The translations under genes were made by a program, and so were the position numbers. This document shows, one piece after another, positions 7,542 to 17,815 of a DNA stretch of 41,133 nt; position 1 is the stretch's first letter, and each line of letters opens with the position of its first letter. A model generated the notes under the pieces. It ran no database searches. It had not been told where the DNA came from and was given only the letters and a program-made list of their open reading frames with translations. The stretch is from NCBI GenBank assembly GCA_014381585.1, contig JACNLH010000079.1:1-41133 (forward strand), written 5' to 3'. The DNA is from Candidatus Sulfurimonas ponti. GTDB lineage: Bacteria > Campylobacterota > Campylobacteria > Campylobacterales > Sulfurimonadaceae.

Positions 7542-8705
7542 TTATGACTCCTTAATTTTATTTATTACTGTTTCTAAATTTATTGTCTCTTCAACCATAG
7601 ACGGGGGTAAAACTTCACTTGCTAAAAGAGCTTTATGTATCTCGTCTCTTTCAACATACTGTACATGATGAACATATTTATACAACTCTCTTTGGTCATG
7701 AAAATGTTTTCCCGTAATTATCTTACAGCCAAAGTGTGCCGGTTCCAGCGGATTATGTCCGCCAACCTTCTCTTTAAATGCTCCGCCGACTATTGCAATA
7801 TCACTTATTGCGTAAATATTGTTTAGCTCACCCATTGCATCTATTAGAATCATATCTGCTTCAAAGTTTTCATTTTGCGAAAATCTTGATAATGACAACT
7901 TATGTATAGAAGCATATTGTTTCATAAGTTCATACACACTATTAAATCTCTCGGGATGCCTTGGAACAATAATAAGCTTTGCATCCACTTGTTTTCTGTA
8001 CTCTACAAAAGCTTTTAAAACTGATTCTTCTTCAGTATCATGTGTGCTTCCGGCTACAATCACTTCACACTCAGGCTTTGTATACTCTTTTGTTCTAATA
8101 ATTTCACCGGCGAGTTTAATGTTTCCCACCACTTCAATATTTTTCGCACCCAGAGCTAAAAACCTATTTTTATCTTCCTCACTTTGCGCATATATTATCT
8201 CAACGTGTTGCAACATCTTTTTATAAAACCATGCGAACTGAAGATACTTTTGAGCACTTTTTTCTGAGATACGGGCATTTAGCAGAATCACTCTCGCACC
8301 CTTTGCACGCATCACAGAAAAAAGCATATACCAAAACTCTGCTTCTAAAACCACAAGCACTCTTTGTTTTTTAACCCAAAAAGGGATAAACATCTCATAA
8401 GGCAGATATCTTACATCTGCATCATACTTTTTAGCCACAGCTTGACCTGTATGCGTCACTGTAGTTATTTTAATATCTTCACCCTCTAGTGCTTTTAAAA
8501 TCGGTTTTAATGCACCTGCTTCACCGAAGGAGCAGACATGAAACCATACACCATTGTCAGTCTTAAAACGTGGATTATTAAAAAGAAAAAAACGGGCAGG
8601 AATTGATTCTTTGTATTTTGGTTTGAATGATAAAAAAACCAAAAGCGGCAATGCTATAATATACAGCAAAACACTTATGGTGAAGTAGAAAATGCTAAAA
8701 GGCAT
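7542..8705 (-). CDS. waaA: 3-deoxy-D-manno-octulosonic acid (Kdo) transferase
   Basis: VWFHVCSFGEAGALKPIL, ILLNARISEKS, VVGNIKLA, IVGGAFKEKVGGHNPLEPA. Confidence 0.95.
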   Translation of the reverse strand: MPFSIFYFTISVLLYIIALPLLVFLSFKPKYKESIPARFFLFNNPRFKTDNGVWFHVCSFGEAGALKPILKALEGEDIKITTVTHTGQAVAKKYDADVRYLPYEMFIPFWVKKQRVLVVLEAEFWYMLFSVMRAKGARVILLNARISEKSAQKYLQFAWFYKKMLQHVEIIYAQSEEDKNRFLALGAKNIEVVGNIKLAGEIIRTKEYTKPECEVIVAGSTHDTEEESVLKAFVEYRKQVDAKLIIVPRHPERFNSVYELMKQYASIHKLSLSRFSQNENFEADMILIDAMGELNNIYAISDIAIVGGAFKEKVGGHNPLEPAHFGCKIITGKHFHDQRELYKYVHHVQYVERDEIHKALLASEVLPPSMVEETINLETVINKIKES

Positions 8706-8711
8706 TTCTAG

Positions 8712-9425
8712 TTATTCTTGTGATGCTTCCACATGAAGGATACGACCACAGTGTGGACATGTTGTAATATCTTCTGCTTTAATCACATCTGCATAAATCT
8801 TGTCATTAATAATCATATGACAACCCATACAAGCCTGATCTTCAACTGGTACAACAGTTGTATTTTTAGCCCAACGACGGATTTTTTGATAAAATGCCAA
8901 ACCTTTTTGATTCACATTGCTTAAAAGCTTTTCTTTAGCAACAAACACTTCTTGTCTTTCTTTATTGATAACCGCAAGCTTCGCATCAACATCAGCTTTT
9001 ACGGATTCTAAATTCGACTGAAGTTCAGCTAAAGTCACTTTTGCAGCTTCAGTCTGTTCTTTTTTAGCTTCGATGATTTTATCTAATCTTTCAATCTCTT
9101 CGTTTGCAAAAGTCACTTGCTCTTTAGCAATCTCTTCTTCAAGCTGCAGTGATTTCATTTCACGTTCAGTTTTTATATCAGCACTTTTTTTAGAGTTTTC
9201 TTCAAGCTTCTTAGAAAGTTCTGCTAAGTGCAATTCATTTTTAGATCTTTTAAGCTCTTCTTCTTTAATCTCAGTTGTCAAATTTTCAATGTCTGATTCA
9301 ATACTTTTAGTTTTTGCTAAAGCTGCTTCATAATTATAATTTGCTTCTTCAATCTGAGGTTCAAACGCATCAATCTCTTTATCTACTTTAGAGAGGTCAA
9401 TTAACTGTTTAAGATGTTGGTTCAT
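8712..9425 (-). CDS. Coiled-coil plus C4 zinc-ribbon protein (H. pylori HP0958-like)
   Basis: Long coiled coil followed by CMGCHMIIN...CPHCGRILH. Confidence 0.85.
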   Translation of the reverse strand: MNQHLKQLIDLSKVDKEIDAFEPQIEEANYNYEAALAKTKSIESDIENLTTEIKEEELKRSKNELHLAELSKKLEENSKKSADIKTEREMKSLQLEEEIAKEQVTFANEEIERLDKIIEAKKEQTEAAKVTLAELQSNLESVKADVDAKLAVINKERQEVFVAKEKLLSNVNQKGLAFYQKIRRWAKNTTVVPVEDQACMGCHMIINDKIYADVIKAEDITTCPHCGRILHVEASQE

Positions 9426-9440
9426 TCGGTTCCTTTTGGA

Positions 9441-10163
9441 TTATATATATGTGAACGGATTCTTTGATGATGCAATTATAACTTCTAAACCTAAATTTTT
9501 CAAATGTTTTAACAAAATTTCAGCAAAAAAGTGCTCACTCTCATAATGACCTATATCAATTAGAGATAAATTTATACTTTTTGCCTCCATCGCATCATGG
9601 TATTTCACATCTCCGGTCAAGAAACAATCTGCATCGATTGACTTCATAAGAGAACAGCCTGAACCTGTCGTGAGTGCGGCTATCTTCACCATATCATGAC
9701 ACTTCACACATCTAACATGCGGCAAGTCAAAAGCCTTAGAAATCTTCTTGGAGAATGTCAGAAAATCTTCATTTATTTCCAGGTATGCGACAAAGCCCTC
9801 TTTTTTTATAACTTTATAGCCTAAAACATCTTCTGCTACAAAATTATTGAGGTGGGTTTGATCAAAATTTGTGTGCATTGCAATATTTGAAATATTTTTT
9901 CGTATCATTTTTTGGATTAAATTAGCAGGATATTTGCTAAATTCCAACTGCTTTAATCCACCGAATATTATAGGATGATGCGTGATTAAAAGTGTGTCAT
10001 TTTCGAGTGAATCTATCAAAGCTTCATCCACATCAATACTCAGAGCAATCGTTTTAATATCTTGAGAAAATTCACCAACCAAAAGACCCGAGTTGTCCCA
10101 AGATTCTTGTAAATCAAATGGTGAAAGATTGTCCAGAAACTGATATATCTCTAAAATTTTCAT
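9441..10163 (-). CDS. Nif3-like dinuclear metal center protein
   Basis: ESWDNSGLLVG, LITHHPIIFGG, HTNFDQ, SGCSLM, TGDVKYHDA motifs. Confidence 0.92.
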   Translation of the reverse strand: MKILEIYQFLDNLSPFDLQESWDNSGLLVGEFSQDIKTIALSIDVDEALIDSLENDTLLITHHPIIFGGLKQLEFSKYPANLIQKMIRKNISNIAMHTNFDQTHLNNFVAEDVLGYKVIKKEGFVAYLEINEDFLTFSKKISKAFDLPHVRCVKCHDMVKIAALTTGSGCSLMKSIDADCFLTGDVKYHDAMEAKSINLSLIDIGHYESEHFFAEILLKHLKNLGLEVIIASSKNPFTYI

Positions 10164-10165
10164 TT

Positions 10166-10783
10166 TTAAGACTCTTGCAACTTATCTAGTTCTTTTTGAG
10201 CTTCACTAAACTCAGGATTTAGCTCAAGTGCTTTTTCATACATCTGCATCGCCTCTTCTTTAGATTCCATATCCACTAAAAGATTTCCATAATTATAGTA
10301 TGTTATAGGATTATCAGGATCAATATCCAAAGAAGCTTTGAGGTGAATCTTTGCAGATGTATATTCAGCGTTTGCACGGTAAAGCGATGCCATTGCATTG
10401 TGCACAACTTCATTCTTTTTATCAAGCGAAAGCGCATCTTTATAGTACTTTAATGCTTCATTGTTATCTCCGCTTTGCTGTAAGATATATGCGATTTTAA
10501 AAAGAATCTCTTCATTGTTTTCATCTTTTGCATTCGCTTCATTTAACAAAGCTAAAGCTTTTTGATTATCACCCTCTTCAAAGGCCATATCTGCTTTTTC
10601 AACTAAATCATCCGCAGAAAACGGTGAAAAAGTGTCTGCTGTTTTTTCTTCTTCATCCAAATCATAATTGTTATCGCTATTATAATTGGGTTCTTCCGGG
10701 TCTTGCAGTGTTTGTATATGTTCGTAAATTTTAAATGCGAAAAAAGCCGAAGCCCCAAGCATTAGTATTTGAAATAAACTCAT
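10166..10783 (-). CDS. Tetratricopeptide repeat protein, N-terminal membrane anchor
   Basis: Repeated TPR units (NEALKYYKDALSLDKKNEVVHNAMASLY, ITYYNYGNLLVDMESKEEAMQMYEKALELNPE). Confidence 0.88.
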   Translation of the reverse strand: MSLFQILMLGASAFFAFKIYEHIQTLQDPEEPNYNSDNNYDLDEEEKTADTFSPFSADDLVEKADMAFEEGDNQKALALLNEANAKDENNEEILFKIAYILQQSGDNNEALKYYKDALSLDKKNEVVHNAMASLYRANAEYTSAKIHLKASLDIDPDNPITYYNYGNLLVDMESKEEAMQMYEKALELNPEFSEAQKELDKLQES

Positions 10784-10785
10784 GT

Positions 10786-11658
10786 TTAAATCTCCTTTGT
10801 CAAAATATTTTTGTTCATTAGTTTCACAAACTGAAGAGGATCAACTTGCACACCGCCAACTCTTACTGAAAAATGTAAATGGGGGCCAGTCACACGTCCG
10901 CTTGCACCTGATAGTCCAAGTTCTTCACCCTTATAAATTTTCTGTCCCAGTGTAACCGAAAATGCACTCATATGATAATAACAGGTATAAATTCCCTGCC
11001 CATGATCGACAATAACAGTACCACCCGAATAAAATCTGTCTTTTGCTAAAACTACAACGCCATCATTACTTGAAATAATCGGAGTGCCCACTTTAGCTCG
11101 AAAGTCTGTCCCGCTATGATACCCTTTTAGTGTATCATTATACACTCTTGCTTTTCCAAAATCACTTGTTATAAAACTATCCATTGGCAATATAAACTCT
11201 GAAGAAAGATAGTTTTTCTTTGTAGATGTGGCATAAATGTTCATCGCTTCATGGTACTCTTTGTTAATTCTTTCATTAACCTCTTCACCTTTGGGATTCA
11301 CCTTTGACTTTGTCACCTGAATACTCTCTTTTTTATAGTTCCCATCTTTAATCTCAATAACAATATTTTTAGTTTTCGTTTTAGAGTTTTGCACATAGAT
11401 GATTTTTAAAGTTTCATTTTTAGGCTTTTCATAATAACTAACAGGTAAAAGCGCATACATCTTTGAATTATCTAATGGATTATCATATACATTAAAACTT
11501 TTTTTTCCAAGTTTTAGTTTTTTATACTCTAAACCCTTTTCTTTTTTAAATTCAAATAATGAAGTTCTTCCATTTTCAATGCTCGTATCTGAGACTTCAA
11601 AGTTTAAAGAAAAAAGTAAAGAGCTGAGTAAAATTAAAAAAGCTAAGAATCTCATCAA
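10786..11658 (-). CDS. M23 family peptidase (LytM-type)
   Basis: [16 protein letters not shown]...[14 protein letters not shown]...[20 protein letters not shown]. Confidence 0.95.
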   Translation of the reverse strand: MMRFLAFLILLSSLLFSLNFEVSDTSIENGRTSLFEFKKEKGLEYKKLKLGKKSFNVYDNPLDNSKMYALLPVSYYEKPKNETLKIIYVQNSKTKTKNIVIEIKDGNYKKESIQVTKSKVNPKGEEVNERINKEYHEAMNIYATSTKKNYLSSEFILPMDSFITSDFGKARVYNDTLKGYHSGTDFRAKVGTPIISSNDGVVVLAKDRFYSGGTVIVDHGQGIYTCYYHMSAFSVTLGQKIYKGEELGLSGASGRVTGPHLHFSVRVGGVQVDPLQFVKLMNKNILTKEI

Positions 11659-12107
11659 TAATCCTTCATAGAGCGTTCAACATCACGCTTTTGGTCTTTT
11701 TCTTTTAAATCATTTCGTTTATCGTGCAATTGTTTCCCTTTTGCGATGGCAATCTGCAATTTCACCAGATTTCTATCGTTGAAGTAGAGTTGTAAGGCCA
11801 CTATTGTATACCCGTCACGCGTGACGGCTTTGAGCATCTTCTCCAACTGTTTCTTATGTAAAAGAAGTTTTCTGCTTCCTCTTTCTTCATGTCCGTAAAA
11901 TCGATGTGTCGTCTCCAGTCTTCCGATATGAGCATTAAAAAGATATGCTTCACCCTTTACAAAACGGATAAAACTGTCTTTGAGATTAACCCGGTGCGCA
12001 CGAATCCCCTTAACCTCACTCCCAGTCAAAACCATCCCGGCTTCAAACTTCTCTTCTATAAAATAATCATGATAGGCTTTTTTATTTTTAGCTACTGTTT
12101 CACCCAT
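11655..12107 (-). CDS. smpB: SsrA-binding protein SmpB
   Basis: [32 protein letters not shown]...[16 protein letters not shown]. Confidence 0.97.
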   Translation of the reverse strand: MGETVAKNKKAYHDYFIEEKFEAGMVLTGSEVKGIRAHRVNLKDSFIRFVKGEAYLFNAHIGRLETTHRFYGHEERGSRKLLLHKKQLEKMLKAVTRDGYTIVALQLYFNDRNLVKLQIAIAKGKQLHDKRNDLKEKDQKRDVERSMKDY

Positions 12108-12118
12108 TGTTTTCCAAC

Positions 12119-12388
12119 TTAATATATATTTTTTCTTGAGCCAACTCTTAAAATAAGTAGTATAATCTCATCTTCTTCTATTCTAAAGAGTACTCGTATT
12201 TTCTTCGCTACAACAAACCTATACACAGAGTCAAATTCACTTCCCTTTAACTCAGTTACTTTTTTGCTACTTTGAAGTAATTCAAAATTTTCTGCTAGAT
12301 AATGAATCTTTTTTACAATCAAGATTCTATCTGGATGCGAAAAAGATTTTAAATCCTTAACAGATTTATCTGAATACTTTATATTCAA
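12119..12388 (-). CDS. RelE/ParE-family toxin
   Basis: 89 aa, [16 protein letters not shown]...[43 protein letters not shown]; directly downstream of antitoxin-like ORF with ATG overlap. Confidence 0.85.
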   Translation of the reverse strand: MNIKYSDKSVKDLKSFSHPDRILIVKKIHYLAENFELLQSSKKVTELKGSEFDSVYRFVVAKKIRVLFRIEEDEIILLILRVGSRKNIY

Positions 12389-12618
12389 ATCTCTATGCCC
12401 AACTCTGCATAGACATTCTCACTAGAGTAAACTTCCATGCTACCATTTTTTATCTCTTTAATTACGCTATCCGCTACAACACTATCCGTATAGTCAAAAT
12501 AAAAATCTAAGGCAGTTTCAACAACCTCTTTTTGACTTTTATGCAAAGCCAAAGAAACAGTCTCTAACTCTTTTGCAATCGATTCGTCTAATGATAATAA
12601 TTTTTTTACTGTTGCCAT
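12385..12618 (-). CDS. Antitoxin of RelE-type TA module (RHH/RelB-like)
   Basis: ATVKKLLSLDESIAKELETVSLALHKSQKEVVETALDFYFDYTD; overlaps toxin start. Confidence 0.75.
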   Translation of the reverse strand: MATVKKLLSLDESIAKELETVSLALHKSQKEVVETALDFYFDYTDSVVADSVIKEIKNGSMEVYSSENVYAELGIEI

Positions 12619-12650
12619 ACTAAACAACCTTTTAATTTAGATATACAATT

Positions 12651-12670
12651 ATATATCTTTATAGATATAT
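12651..12670. promoter_or_regulatory. TA operator palindrome ATATATCT-TTAT-AGATATAT
   Basis: Perfect 8-bp inverted repeat 33 nt upstream of the antitoxin ATG; half-site GATATA also at 12640-12645. Confidence 0.6.
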
Positions 12671-12676
12671 TGTCAA

Positions 12677-12817
12677 TCATTTTTTTCCTAAATACTCCTC
12701 ATACAACTCAAACAAAAATTCTATGCGTTCTTTGTCGTTTTTGAAGTTTTTGTTTGTGTAGCATTTATCTACTGCCTTGTCTAAGTCTTGGTGGGCTTTT
12801 CTTAAGCGTGGCGGCAT
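12677..12817 (-). pseudogene. C-terminal remnant of an MmeI-like class I SAM-dependent DNA methyltransferase / restriction enzyme
   Basis: Reads MPPRLRKAHQDLDKAVDKCYTNKNFKNDKERIEFLFELYEEYLGKK*, resembling the C-terminal signature of this family (MPPxLRKAHQxLDxAVDxxY...ER..FLFELY); in-frame stop immediately upstream. Confidence 0.7.
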
Positions 12818-12860
12818 TTATTTTAAATCATTCGGTAATAAGTTCTCTAGCTACGTGCCA

Positions 12861-13649
12861 TTAGCTTTCTATCACCCTAAAAAAGCTACTCCCGCTTCCG
12901 CTGAAGTGCCAGCCTTGTTTGTAATAATTTTTCAACTCTTTATATTCTTGCAACGCAGGAGCGAACAAGTCATTTGCTTCTTTAACATCCATAGTTTCTA
13001 AAATCTTTTTAGAACTTGTCTGCTTGAGTCTTTCTCTCTCAAATCCGTCTATAGGTGCATAAAAATCTTCTCTGTATGTCTGATAGACTTTGGGTGTGCT
13101 GATCTTGACATCGGGAGTGAACACTTCTATATCAAGTGTCTCTTCTTTAAATTCTTCCACCACTTCACCGATACCGCTTACATTTGCACTTGCGTATCCA
13201 TAGATGAAAAATGGCACATCTGCTCCGACCTGCAAACCTACAAGTGCCAATTCATTTGTGCTAAGCCCAAGGTGAAGCACTTCATTACACATTTTTAAAT
13301 AGGTTGCCGCGTCACTGCTGCCACCGCCTAAACCTGCAAAGGCAGGGATGGATTTTTTCACTGAAACACCATATGTGTGCATGAGTTGCTCTAAGGCTTC
13401 AGACTGTGTGGCCTTTTTGAGGGCGAAATACGCTTTATAAATTGTATTTTGTTCCACTTCACAAGTAAAGTCTCCATTTATACAAAAATTTTGAGACTTA
13501 CCGCCAAGTTCATCTTTAGGAATAAAAGAGAGTTCATCATACAAAGAATCAACTCTCATAAATCTGCTTATAATTTCATGATAATTATCTCGAAGTCCCG
13601 TGATTTTTAAAAAAATATTCACCTTTGCGTATGCTTTATAAACTTTCAT
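12861..13649 (-). CDS. ispE: 4-diphosphocytidyl-2-C-methyl-D-erythritol kinase
   Basis: AYAKVNIFLKITGLRDNYHEI, IPAFAGLGGGSSDAATYL, WHFSGSGSSFF. Confidence 0.96.
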   Translation of the reverse strand: MKVYKAYAKVNIFLKITGLRDNYHEIISRFMRVDSLYDELSFIPKDELGGKSQNFCINGDFTCEVEQNTIYKAYFALKKATQSEALEQLMHTYGVSVKKSIPAFAGLGGGSSDAATYLKMCNEVLHLGLSTNELALVGLQVGADVPFFIYGYASANVSGIGEVVEEFKEETLDIEVFTPDVKISTPKVYQTYREDFYAPIDGFERERLKQTSSKKILETMDVKEANDLFAPALQEYKELKNYYKQGWHFSGSGSSFFRVIES

Positions 13650-13653
13650 ATTA

Positions 13654-13884
13654 TCACTTTGCGATAAGTTTACTTAAGATGTTAAGCGTATCTGCATCCA
13701 CCTCTTTTGAGGCTGCGATATTAGACTCTTTCACATCTTCAAGGAGTTCACTCCGCACAATCGAGATAGACCTCGGAGCATCGATTCCAAACTTCACCAC
13801 ACCCTTGTCGATAGATATGACTTTGATAACAATATCATCGCCGATCACAATAGATTCGTCTTCTTTTCTAGCTAATACTAACAT
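13654..13884 (-). CDS. csrA: Carbon storage regulator CsrA
   Basis: [44 protein letters not shown]. Confidence 0.98.
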   Translation of the reverse strand: MLVLARKEDESIVIGDDIVIKVISIDKGVVKFGIDAPRSISIVRSELLEDVKESNIAASKEVDADTLNILSKLIAK

Positions 13885-14702
13885 GTGTATATCCTGCCAA
13901 GTTCATATTTTACAGTTTCATTTTCTACAGTTACAATAGAGATACTATCTCCGTTATCGAACCAGTATGTCCCCGTTTCTTGTATCTCTAAATCTTCAAT
14001 AGCAAGAACTCTTCCATATTTGAGATTTTCCTTATCGCCTATATATATATTTTTTGGGATATTCAAACATTTTTTAATATCAAGGGCTTTTTCATTTTCA
14101 TAGGTGAAAGAACCTTCATTTAATCTTTCCAAAGCACTTAAACTTCCATGATCTTCACCTAATCTTTGTGCAATGATTCTCCCAAGAGAACGAATATATG
14201 TGCCCTCTGAAACTGTCGCTTCAAATGTTACAAATGGATGTCTGTAATGAATCAATTTTGATTCATAAATAGTTGAATTAATTTTGTTGAGAACAACTTC
14301 CTTACCTGCACGCGCCAAATCATAAGCACGCACTCCACCTATCTTTTTAGCTGAAAAAATTGGAGGATCGTATGTGAGAGCACCTTCTAAAGACTTCACC
14401 GTTTCTTCCACTTTTACATAAGCGTGTTCTTCGAGAGTGTCCACTTGAGTTATGAGTTCTGTATCCAAACTCTCAGAGTGTGCCCCCAACCAAAGTGTGG
14501 CTCTGTATGTTTTAGGTGTTTTATCTAAAAAACGGAATAATTTTGTATGCGAACCCATACCGATAATTAGGACACCTTTTGCAAAAGGGTCAAGTGTGCC
14601 TGTGAAACCGGCTTTTTTTTCACCATACTTTCTTTTTAATTTAGACAAAAATAAATTTGATCCGATTCCCGATGGTTTATAGGCGACAAAAAGTCTGTTC
14701 AT
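13878..14702 (-). CDS. truB: tRNA pseudouridine(55) synthase TruB
   Basis: [57 protein letters not shown]. Confidence 0.97.
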   Translation of the reverse strand: MNRLFVAYKPSGIGSNLFLSKLKRKYGEKKAGFTGTLDPFAKGVLIIGMGSHTKLFRFLDKTPKTYRATLWLGAHSESLDTELITQVDTLEEHAYVKVEETVKSLEGALTYDPPIFSAKKIGGVRAYDLARAGKEVVLNKINSTIYESKLIHYRHPFVTFEATVSEGTYIRSLGRIIAQRLGEDHGSLSALERLNEGSFTYENEKALDIKKCLNIPKNIYIGDKENLKYGRVLAIEDLEIQETGTYWFDNGDSISIVTVENETVKYELGRIYTC

Positions 14703-14713
14703 TATAAAAAAAC

Positions 14714-16762
14714 CTAGAGTCTTTCTATAAATGAAGCTAGAATATCTTTTTTATTTCCAGCAAAGTTGATGCTCAGTTTAAACTCGCGCCCGGATTTACT
14801 CACACCGGTAACACGCCCTGTTCCAAAAATCTTATGACGGACTAAATCACCTTTTTTAAAAGATGTGTTTTTCTCCACTATAAGCGATCCTGCACATAAT
14901 CCTGCCTCGTTGAAAAAGCGGCTTTTTTGCAAATCACTTCTGCGCCCTTTATAAAAACGGCTTGCCGCATGAGAGAGGGTCAAGGTCTCTTTTGCTCTAG
15001 TGAACGAAACATAGCCTAAACGGCGCTCCTCTTCTAAATCACTTCCATCTCCGACAAGCGGTAAAAAGCCTTCTTCTATCCCTATGACAAAAACATGTTC
15101 AAACTCTAAACCTTTTGAAGCATGTATACTCATCATGTAGATACTCTCGCCTTCAACCTGGTCTTGCTCACTTTGAAGTGTGAGTTCATTTAAAAACTCA
15201 TCAAGTCCCTGGGCTGGATCTTTTTTAACAAAATCACGGAAGAGTCCATAAAACTCATCCATATTTAAAACTCTGTCTGATTCATCCTGCATGCCCTTGT
15301 AGATATCTTTAAGATGGAAAGTCTCTTCTAGCACATCTATAAAATCGTATGTGGATTCTTTAGAGATTTGTGCAACTGTTTCTATATTTTTAATGAAACT
15401 CTTAAGTGTCGCTGCATTTTTCTTTCTGACAAGTAATTCCAGATCAGCTTTTGAAGTGTTTTTTATATACTGGTAAATAGAAAGTTCTTGAGAAAGGGCT
15501 GCCAATTCAAGTTTATCTATGCTTGCTTTTCCAAGTCCGCGTTTAGGTTTGTTGACAATTCTTTTAAAAGAAAAATCATCATGAAAGTTTGTAATGACTC
15601 TTATATAAGAGATTAAGTCTTTAATCTCCGCTCTGTCATAAAATCGAAGTCCGCCAACAAGTTTATACGCGATTCCTGCACGGTTAAGCCCTTCTTCAAT
15701 AGAACGCGAAAGCACATTCACCCTATATAAAATTGCTATGTCATTTGCAGATACGCCCGAATCTAAAAGCTTGTTGATATTTGCAGCTATTTTTCTTGCT
15801 TCTTCATTTTCATCATTTGAATTTAAAATGCTGACATCTTCGCCGCCGCCGCGGGTTGGTATAAGTTTTTTTCCAAGACGTGAACGATTATGTTCGATAA
15901 GAGCATTGGCCACTTTAAGAATTGGAGATTTCGAGCGGTAATTCTCTTCTAATTTAAAGACTTCAGCATTTTTAAAATCTTGATCAAACTCCATAATATT
16001 TCGTATATGTGCCCCGCGCCATCCATAAATACTTTGGTCATCATCCCCCACAACACAGATGTTTGTATGCGCTGAACAAAGTTTTTGAATCAGTTTGAGT
16101 TGCAGTTCATTCGTATCTTGGTACTCATCAATCATAATATACTGATACTTCTGACTTGTCGCCATCGCCAAATCTTTGTTTTCAGATAAGAGTTTATAGG
16201 TGAGTGCGATTAAATCATCAAAGTCCACAAGATTGTTTTCCACAAGATATTTTTCATATTCCTCATACACTTTGGCAATTTGCTGATAATTATAAAGCTC
16301 TGCCTGCTTGTACGCTTCATCCGGACTTATTAAAGAGTTTTTATATCTTGAGATTTCACTAGCCACAAGCGGCACTGGGAGTTCTGAGTTGATTTTTTTA
16401 ATGATTCTTTTTTTATCATCTGTATCTATCACCACAAAATTATTTTTACGGTTTAAAAGATGGATATGAAACTTTAAAAAAAGCAAGCCAAACTTATGAA
16501 AGGTGCAAAGAAGCGGCGGATATGCCACATTTTCTATCATCGCAAGAGAACGCTCACGCATCTCCTTTGCTGCTTTATTCGTAAAGGTGAGTGTGAGTGT
16601 GTTTGAGGCTGGGATACCAATCACTTCTATAAGATACGCCAGGCGGGAGATGATAGTCGTAGTTTTACCGCTTCCCGCTCCAGCTAAAATGAGCACAGGA
16701 CCCTCAGTTTTTTTTACAGCATTTGATTGTGATTCGTTTAAATTTTTAAATATTTTTTCCAT
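14714..16762 (-). CDS. UvrD/Rep/PcrA superfamily I DNA helicase
   Basis: LNESQSNAVKKTEGPVLILAGAGSGKTTTI, MIDEYQDTN, VVGDDDQSIYGWRGA, MSIHASKGLEFEHVFV. Confidence 0.96.
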   Translation of the reverse strand: MEKIFKNLNESQSNAVKKTEGPVLILAGAGSGKTTTIISRLAYLIEVIGIPASNTLTLTFTNKAAKEMRERSLAMIENVAYPPLLCTFHKFGLLFLKFHIHLLNRKNNFVVIDTDDKKRIIKKINSELPVPLVASEISRYKNSLISPDEAYKQAELYNYQQIAKVYEEYEKYLVENNLVDFDDLIALTYKLLSENKDLAMATSQKYQYIMIDEYQDTNELQLKLIQKLCSAHTNICVVGDDDQSIYGWRGAHIRNIMEFDQDFKNAEVFKLEENYRSKSPILKVANALIEHNRSRLGKKLIPTRGGGEDVSILNSNDENEEARKIAANINKLLDSGVSANDIAILYRVNVLSRSIEEGLNRAGIAYKLVGGLRFYDRAEIKDLISYIRVITNFHDDFSFKRIVNKPKRGLGKASIDKLELAALSQELSIYQYIKNTSKADLELLVRKKNAATLKSFIKNIETVAQISKESTYDFIDVLEETFHLKDIYKGMQDESDRVLNMDEFYGLFRDFVKKDPAQGLDEFLNELTLQSEQDQVEGESIYMMSIHASKGLEFEHVFVIGIEEGFLPLVGDGSDLEEERRLGYVSFTRAKETLTLSHAASRFYKGRRSDLQKSRFFNEAGLCAGSLIVEKNTSFKKGDLVRHKIFGTGRVTGVSKSGREFKLSINFAGNKKDILASFIERL

Positions 16763-16847
16763 TGCTTCCCACTAGTTCATTACAAAATTTCTCTATTAGT
16801 CTTATTATAACTTAAATTTACTAAATTATTACAAAACTATTGCTTTA

Positions 16848-16870
16848 ATTATAATACTGCGTTATAATTT
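16848..16870. promoter_or_regulatory. Perfect inverted repeat AATTATAA-TACTGCG-TTATAATT containing opposed TATAAT hexamers
   Basis: Lies between divergent uvrD-type and LysR genes; each arm contains a -10-like TATAAT. Confidence 0.55.
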
Positions 16871-16900
16871 CACTTATCAATTATACTTATAGGAATTATT

Positions 16901-17809
16901 ATGTTAAAAGATTTTGCTAAACTACAGACCTTTTTGATGGTGATAAAAGAGAAGAGTTTCTCTAAAGCATCAGCAAAATTAGGTATCTCACAGCCCGCTG
17001 TGACGCAACAGATTAAATTTATTGAAGACTATCTAGACACGAAAATAGTTGAAAGAAAAAAGAACGGAATTCTGCTTACAAAAGAAGGTGAAGACCTTTA
17101 TAGAATCGCTCTAAAACTAGACAAGGCTATTGCAAACAGTGAAAAAGAGATTTTAAAAATTATGAGTAAAGAGTTCACTTTCGTAATGGGGGCTTCAACA
17201 ACTATTGGAAACTATATCTTACCGAGCTATTTATCCGCTATCAAAGATAAGATTAATAATGAAGTGTTTTTAAATGTCGGTTTATCCGATGAAATTATCG
17301 AGCAACTTGAAGATAAGAAAATTGATATTGCCTTGATTGAATCACCGGTCTTTAAAGACAATATTATTTACAGAGAATGGGTTGAAGATGAGCTTGTGGT
17401 GTTTTCCAATCAACCGCTTCCGAAACAACTGAAATCTGAAGAGCTTTTTGCAATGGATTGGATTTGTAGAGAAGAGAATTCACATACAAGAATCCTTACT
17501 ACAGAAGCCTTTGATGATGTGAATGTGCCATGTGAAGATTTCTGTGTAATGGGTGTGTTATCAAGTCCCACAGCGATTAAAGAAACGATTCTTAACGCTC
17601 CAAAAGACTCTCCTAGACCTATAGCATCTGTAATGTCCCGTCATGTTATTAAGGCTGATATTGAAGCTGGAAGACTATACGAGTCAAGAATCAAAGGGCA
17701 TAAAATTGAGAGAAAATTTTATATAGCTTACTTAAAAGAAAGAAAGCATGATGCATTTGTTGATAATGTTGTAAGTTTCTTACTTTCTATCAACAAAGTG
17801 AATGTTTAA
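16901..17809 (+). CDS. LysR-family transcriptional regulator
   Basis: FAKLQTFLMVIKEKSFSKASAKLGISQPAVTQQIKFIEDYLDTKIVER HTH; substrate-binding domain follows. Confidence 0.95.
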   Translation: MLKDFAKLQTFLMVIKEKSFSKASAKLGISQPAVTQQIKFIEDYLDTKIVERKKNGILLTKEGEDLYRIALKLDKAIANSEKEILKIMSKEFTFVMGASTTIGNYILPSYLSAIKDKINNEVFLNVGLSDEIIEQLEDKKIDIALIESPVFKDNIIYREWVEDELVVFSNQPLPKQLKSEELFAMDWICREENSHTRILTTEAFDDVNVPCEDFCVMGVLSSPTAIKETILNAPKDSPRPIASVMSRHVIKADIEAGRLYESRIKGHKIERKFYIAYLKERKHDAFVDNVVSFLLSINKVNV

Positions 17810-17815
17810 AGGCGT

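Noticed and set aside
12777-13001. 74-aa + strand ORF
   Set aside because: Antisense to the ispE 3' end and the methyltransferase remnant; no recognisable domain.
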